Assembly: GCA_001314865.1 (NCBI GenBank)
Contig: LJZR01000039.1
Span: 1 to 35,382, forward strand
Origin: Phormidesmis priestleyi Ana
GTDB taxonomy: Bacteria; Cyanobacteriota; Cyanobacteriia; Phormidesmidales; Phormidesmidaceae
Length of the DNA: 35,382 nucleotides
Reading direction: 5' to 3'
A program made the position numbers and the translations under genes. Under the pieces are notes generated by a model. The model made no database searches, was not told the origin of the DNA, and saw only the letters and a list, made by a program, of their open reading frames with translations. Of this stretch, positions 33,163-35,382 are shown one piece after another; positions within the stretch are counted from its first letter, which is position 1; each line of letters opens with the position of its first letter.

Positions 33163-34698
33163 TCATTCGGCCTGCTCCCACGCCACCAAACACGCTACCA
33201 TCGTCGTGACTATCTCCTGCCCATACTCTTCTGACATCTCAGCCAAAGGTACTTCCCATATCGACCAAATCCGATCAGCCGTTACGGGTTGATCTAAAAA
33301 AGTGCAATCTACCGCATGACAGAGGTACCCGAATAGCGCCCTCACCACAGTCTGCACCCGAGATTCTAGCTCAATTTCTGTAAACACCATCAAACTCCGC
33401 AGCCAACAGCCAAATACATCCTCTGTTTCACCCAAGGCCACCATTACCCCACCCAAATTAAACAACGCCAGTCCCAAATTTGGCTGATCGCCTATCGATT
33501 CAAACAGCGAAATCGCTTCAACTTCATACTCAATCGCCGCCTCGTAGTCTTGCAAAGAGACTGCTATCTGGGCCAATAACTGCACCATCTGCGCCTTCAG
33601 CCCCTCACTTTGCAACCCTTGCACTATCACCCAAGCTTCCTGAGCGACCCCTTGTGCCCGCTTGCTCAGGCCCATCGCATTATGCGCTAGCGCCAAGCCC
33701 ATCAGCGCCACCGCTTCACTTCGTCGCTGCCCCATCTCCCGCGAGATCGTTAGGCAACTGTCATAGGCCACAATGGCTTCATCAAAATGCCCTAACAGCC
33801 TATACACATTACCGATTCCGCTTAAGGCACCACATACTCTGACGCGATCGCCCGCTTCCTCAGCCAATGCTTGAAGCTGCTGGTAAGTCGAGATCGCCCG
33901 GTCAAACCTGCCTAGTGCCTGATCAACATGCCCCAAACTCCCTAGTGCCGATCTCATTTGCATACCGTCATTGAGTTGGACACTCAATGCAAGTTGTTCT
34001 TCATGACAGGTTCTGGCTGTGGCATATTCACCTAAAGAATAGTACGCAACGCCCAGATCGCCCATTGCATAGGCCTGCTCTTTGCGATCGCCTACGCGCT
34101 GACTCAAAGCTAACCGCTGATGATGAAATTTAATCGCTTTGTCGAATGCGCCCATCGCATGATGCGTGATCCCTAGAAGACCCCATAATCGGCCCCATAG
34201 CCTATCGTCATCCAGCTGTTCCAACACTTTTTGGTAGCGATCACAATCTCTGAGCACTGCTGCATAGTCGCCTAACCCGTGATGCGTATGTCCCAGCCCA
34301 TCAAGCAACCGCATTTCCTGGTTTAACGGTAACTTTCCTAACAATCCCTCATATAAAGCTAGTCGCTCAACCCAATGGCCCCAGAGTCCCAGCAGCTCAT
34401 GCAAAGGCTCACTTCCAGCAATATTATTGGCTAACGGCGGCGACACCCATAAAATTTCGTAGGCCAGCCCATAATTTTCTAATGCTCGCAAGTGGTAAGC
34501 TGCCTCCAACCACCCTTTCACTTGCATAATGTTTGGGGAGTTGGGCTTAGCCCGGTATCGCCGTAACCAATTCACAGCAGCTAGATATTGCGATCGCTCA
34601 AACGGAGAAAGCTGCGCAGGCGACTTGGCCGATTCTAAGCAACGCGGTTGTTTTCCCAACGTATCTTTGATCGTCTGCACAATTTCAATTTCCCTCAT
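33163..34698 (-). CDS. TPR-repeat protein next to array 2
   Basis: A 511-residue protein built like the one beside array 1 but shorter. An N-terminal module has VNWLRRYRAKP and MQVKGWLEAAYHL (compare VNWLTRYRPTP and EQVKGYIEAFYHL), followed by about eight TPR units (LGHTHHGLGDYAAVLRDCDRYQ, MGDLGVAYYSLGEYATARTCHEEQLALS and so on) and a more divergent helical C-terminus. No catalytic motif is seen. It faces array 2, its stop being 149 bp after the truncated repeat; I recognise nothing in that gap. The shared N-terminal module and matching position suggest the two TPR genes belong with the arrays. Their function is unknown. Confidence 0.85.
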   Translation of the reverse strand: MREIEIVQTIKDTLGKQPRCLESAKSPAQLSPFERSQYLAAVNWLRRYRAKPNSPNIMQVKGWLEAAYHLRALENYGLAYEILWVSPPLANNIAGSEPLHELLGLWGHWVERLALYEGLLGKLPLNQEMRLLDGLGHTHHGLGDYAAVLRDCDRYQKVLEQLDDDRLWGRLWGLLGITHHAMGAFDKAIKFHHQRLALSQRVGDRKEQAYAMGDLGVAYYSLGEYATARTCHEEQLALSVQLNDGMQMRSALGSLGHVDQALGRFDRAISTYQQLQALAEEAGDRVRVCGALSGIGNVYRLLGHFDEAIVAYDSCLTISREMGQRRSEAVALMGLALAHNAMGLSKRAQGVAQEAWVIVQGLQSEGLKAQMVQLLAQIAVSLQDYEAAIEYEVEAISLFESIGDQPNLGLALFNLGGVMVALGETEDVFGCWLRSLMVFTEIELESRVQTVVRALFGYLCHAVDCTFLDQPVTADRIWSIWEVPLAEMSEEYGQEIVTTMVACLVAWEQAE

Positions 34699-34753
34699 CG
34701 CTCTTCTCGCAAAATGAACTATTTCAAAAACGCTAAAGAGTTTATAAAAATAA

Positions 34754-35044
34754 CTTGAACTAATACTCGTTCTTCGAATTGTTCATCTAGGCTCAGCAGA
34801 TACATCCGGTACGAATTTAGAGGAACTGCAACCGCTTAAAACAAGTTTTCTAAATGAAACAATCCCAAAAAGTATAACTTATTTACAGAATCCTACCGAT
34901 GGGTTCTTTTTGATCAACGAACTAAACTCAACGCAAAAGTGGCAACACTATCCAGATATTCTAGTTGAGGCACTTTCCCAATCGGTGAAGGTAATCTCTC
35001 GCACTTTGGAGATGCCCATTCGATATGCTGGCCCTGGCGAATGA
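34754..35044 (+). pseudogene. Open fragment without a start codon
   Basis: Ninety-six codons stay open between TAA at 34751 and TGA at 35042, reading in part LEELQPLKTSFLNETIPKSI and LVEALSQSVKVISRTLEMPI. There is no ATG or GTG near the beginning, so it looks like the 3' part of a gene whose 5' end was lost. I do not recognise the family. Its stop overlaps the next small frame as ATGA. Confidence 0.35.
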
Positions 35045-35220
35045 AGCATTTTCGATTTTTCGATAGGCCGCAAAGCTACAGCCTCATTTTCGGTAGCACG
35101 GTGGCCTTTCCTGGCATTCATGAATGGTGCCTGTTTACAGAACGCATTGCGAACGTTAACAGAGGAACTGTCTATTCACTGCTGACAGCTCGCTCAGATA
35201 ACCGTCGCCCGCTCCTCTGA
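35041..35220 (+). CDS. Small ORF of 59 codons, unassigned
   Basis: ATG 35041 overlaps the preceding stop (ATGA) and the frame runs 59 residues to TGA 35218: a basic start (MKHFRFFDRPQSY), then SLIFGSTVAFPGIHEWCLFTERIANVNRGTVYSLL. The composition looks like protein, but the length, unknown family and truncated neighbour make it as likely a remnant of a decayed operon as a functional gene. Confidence 0.3.
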   Translation: MKHFRFFDRPQSYSLIFGSTVAFPGIHEWCLFTERIANVNRGTVYSLLTARSDNRRPLL

Positions 35221-35289
35221 GAACGTAACCAGGTCGATATCCTGCTGATGGATAGCGTATAATGCTAACAACTGACTCGTTATCTATCT

Positions 35290-35382
35290 ATGAACGACTC
35301 TCAAACTGAGCAACGGCTAAACGACATAGACCAGCGCCTTGATCGGCTCAGTGGAGCCGTCGATACCTTAGTGACGCAGTTC
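35290..35382 (+). CDS. Start of a coiled-coil protein, cut by the window edge
   Basis: From ATG 35290 the frame reads MNDSQTEQRLNDIDQRLDRL and on to the last base of the window without a stop. The heptad pattern suggests a short coiled-coil N-terminus, common in small cyanobacterial proteins with a C-terminal membrane segment. Only 31 codons are visible, so no function can be given. Confidence 0.55.
   Translation, partial: MNDSQTEQRLNDIDQRLDRLSGAVDTLVTQF

Overview
The window looks cyanobacterial. GCGATCGC-type octamers recur throughout, the protein families (a CRISPR-linked WYL regulator of the TIGR03985 type, Csx3 fused to an ATPase, long TPR proteins, NB-ARC regulators starting MPRS) are typical of cyanobacteria, and base composition is mid-GC apart from AT-rich patches near 25.4-27.1 kb. 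It is dominated by one large type III-D CRISPR-Cas locus with a reverse-transcriptase adaptation module and two CRISPR arrays. Flanks and joints carry relics of mobile elements and duplicated segments.

Layout. 1-1600: remnant of a serine recombinase, a conserved hypothetical gene and a transposase relic. 1600-6700: a divergent HTH/NB-ARC regulator and an adaptation operon: RT-Cas1 fusion, Cas2, a four-helix-bundle protein of the IVS/Avd type, and a coiled-coil DUF2325 protein, closed by a strong terminator. 6762-9448: leader and array 1 (34 repeats of 35 nt). 9674-11950: long TPR protein. 11954-14467: the WYL-type regulator, and divergent from it Csx3-ATPase (predicted ring nuclease). 14571-23652: the effector operon, with start/stop overlaps at most joints: Cas10 (GGDD, no visible HD), Cas7-like RAMP, Csx10, Cas11, two more Cas7-like RAMPs, Csx19, a fourth Cas7-like RAMP, and an unassigned protein. 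23757-23866: two degenerate CRISPR-repeat-like units one repeat-spacer period apart; an IS4-family element (23866-25341, 11-bp target duplication) sits in the second. 25353-27105: terminator, a small basic ORF and an AT-rich two-TM coiled-coil protein. 27183-29624: relic of the cas6 3' end, an Rpn-type nuclease gene, and intact cas6 on the minus strand. 29660-33013: relic of the DUF2325 3' end, a second copy of the leader, and array 2 (39 full repeats plus a truncated one). 33163-34698: a second TPR protein related to the first. 34754-35382: gene fragments and the start of a gene running off the window.

How it fits together. RT-Cas1/Cas2 would take up spacers, possibly from RNA, into two arrays with near-identical leaders. 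Cas6 would cut the pre-crRNA at the base of a CCCC-GNAA-GGGG hairpin, leaving an 8-nt ACGGAAAC handle. The III-D complex would use the crRNA for RNA-triggered cleavage and Cas10 signalling, with Csx3 degrading the cyclic oligoadenylate signal. No CARF effector is visible in the window.

The most unusual signal is in the spacers. Many contain strong inverted repeats (stems up to 9-10 bp), and one resembles a whole intrinsic terminator. Other notable signals are a leader inverted repeat with an identical 156-bp span in both arrays, paired 14-bp palindromes next to each array, the IVS/Avd-like protein beside RT-Cas1, and homologous TPR genes at the distal end of both arrays. All assignments are by reading; no searches or folding programs were run.
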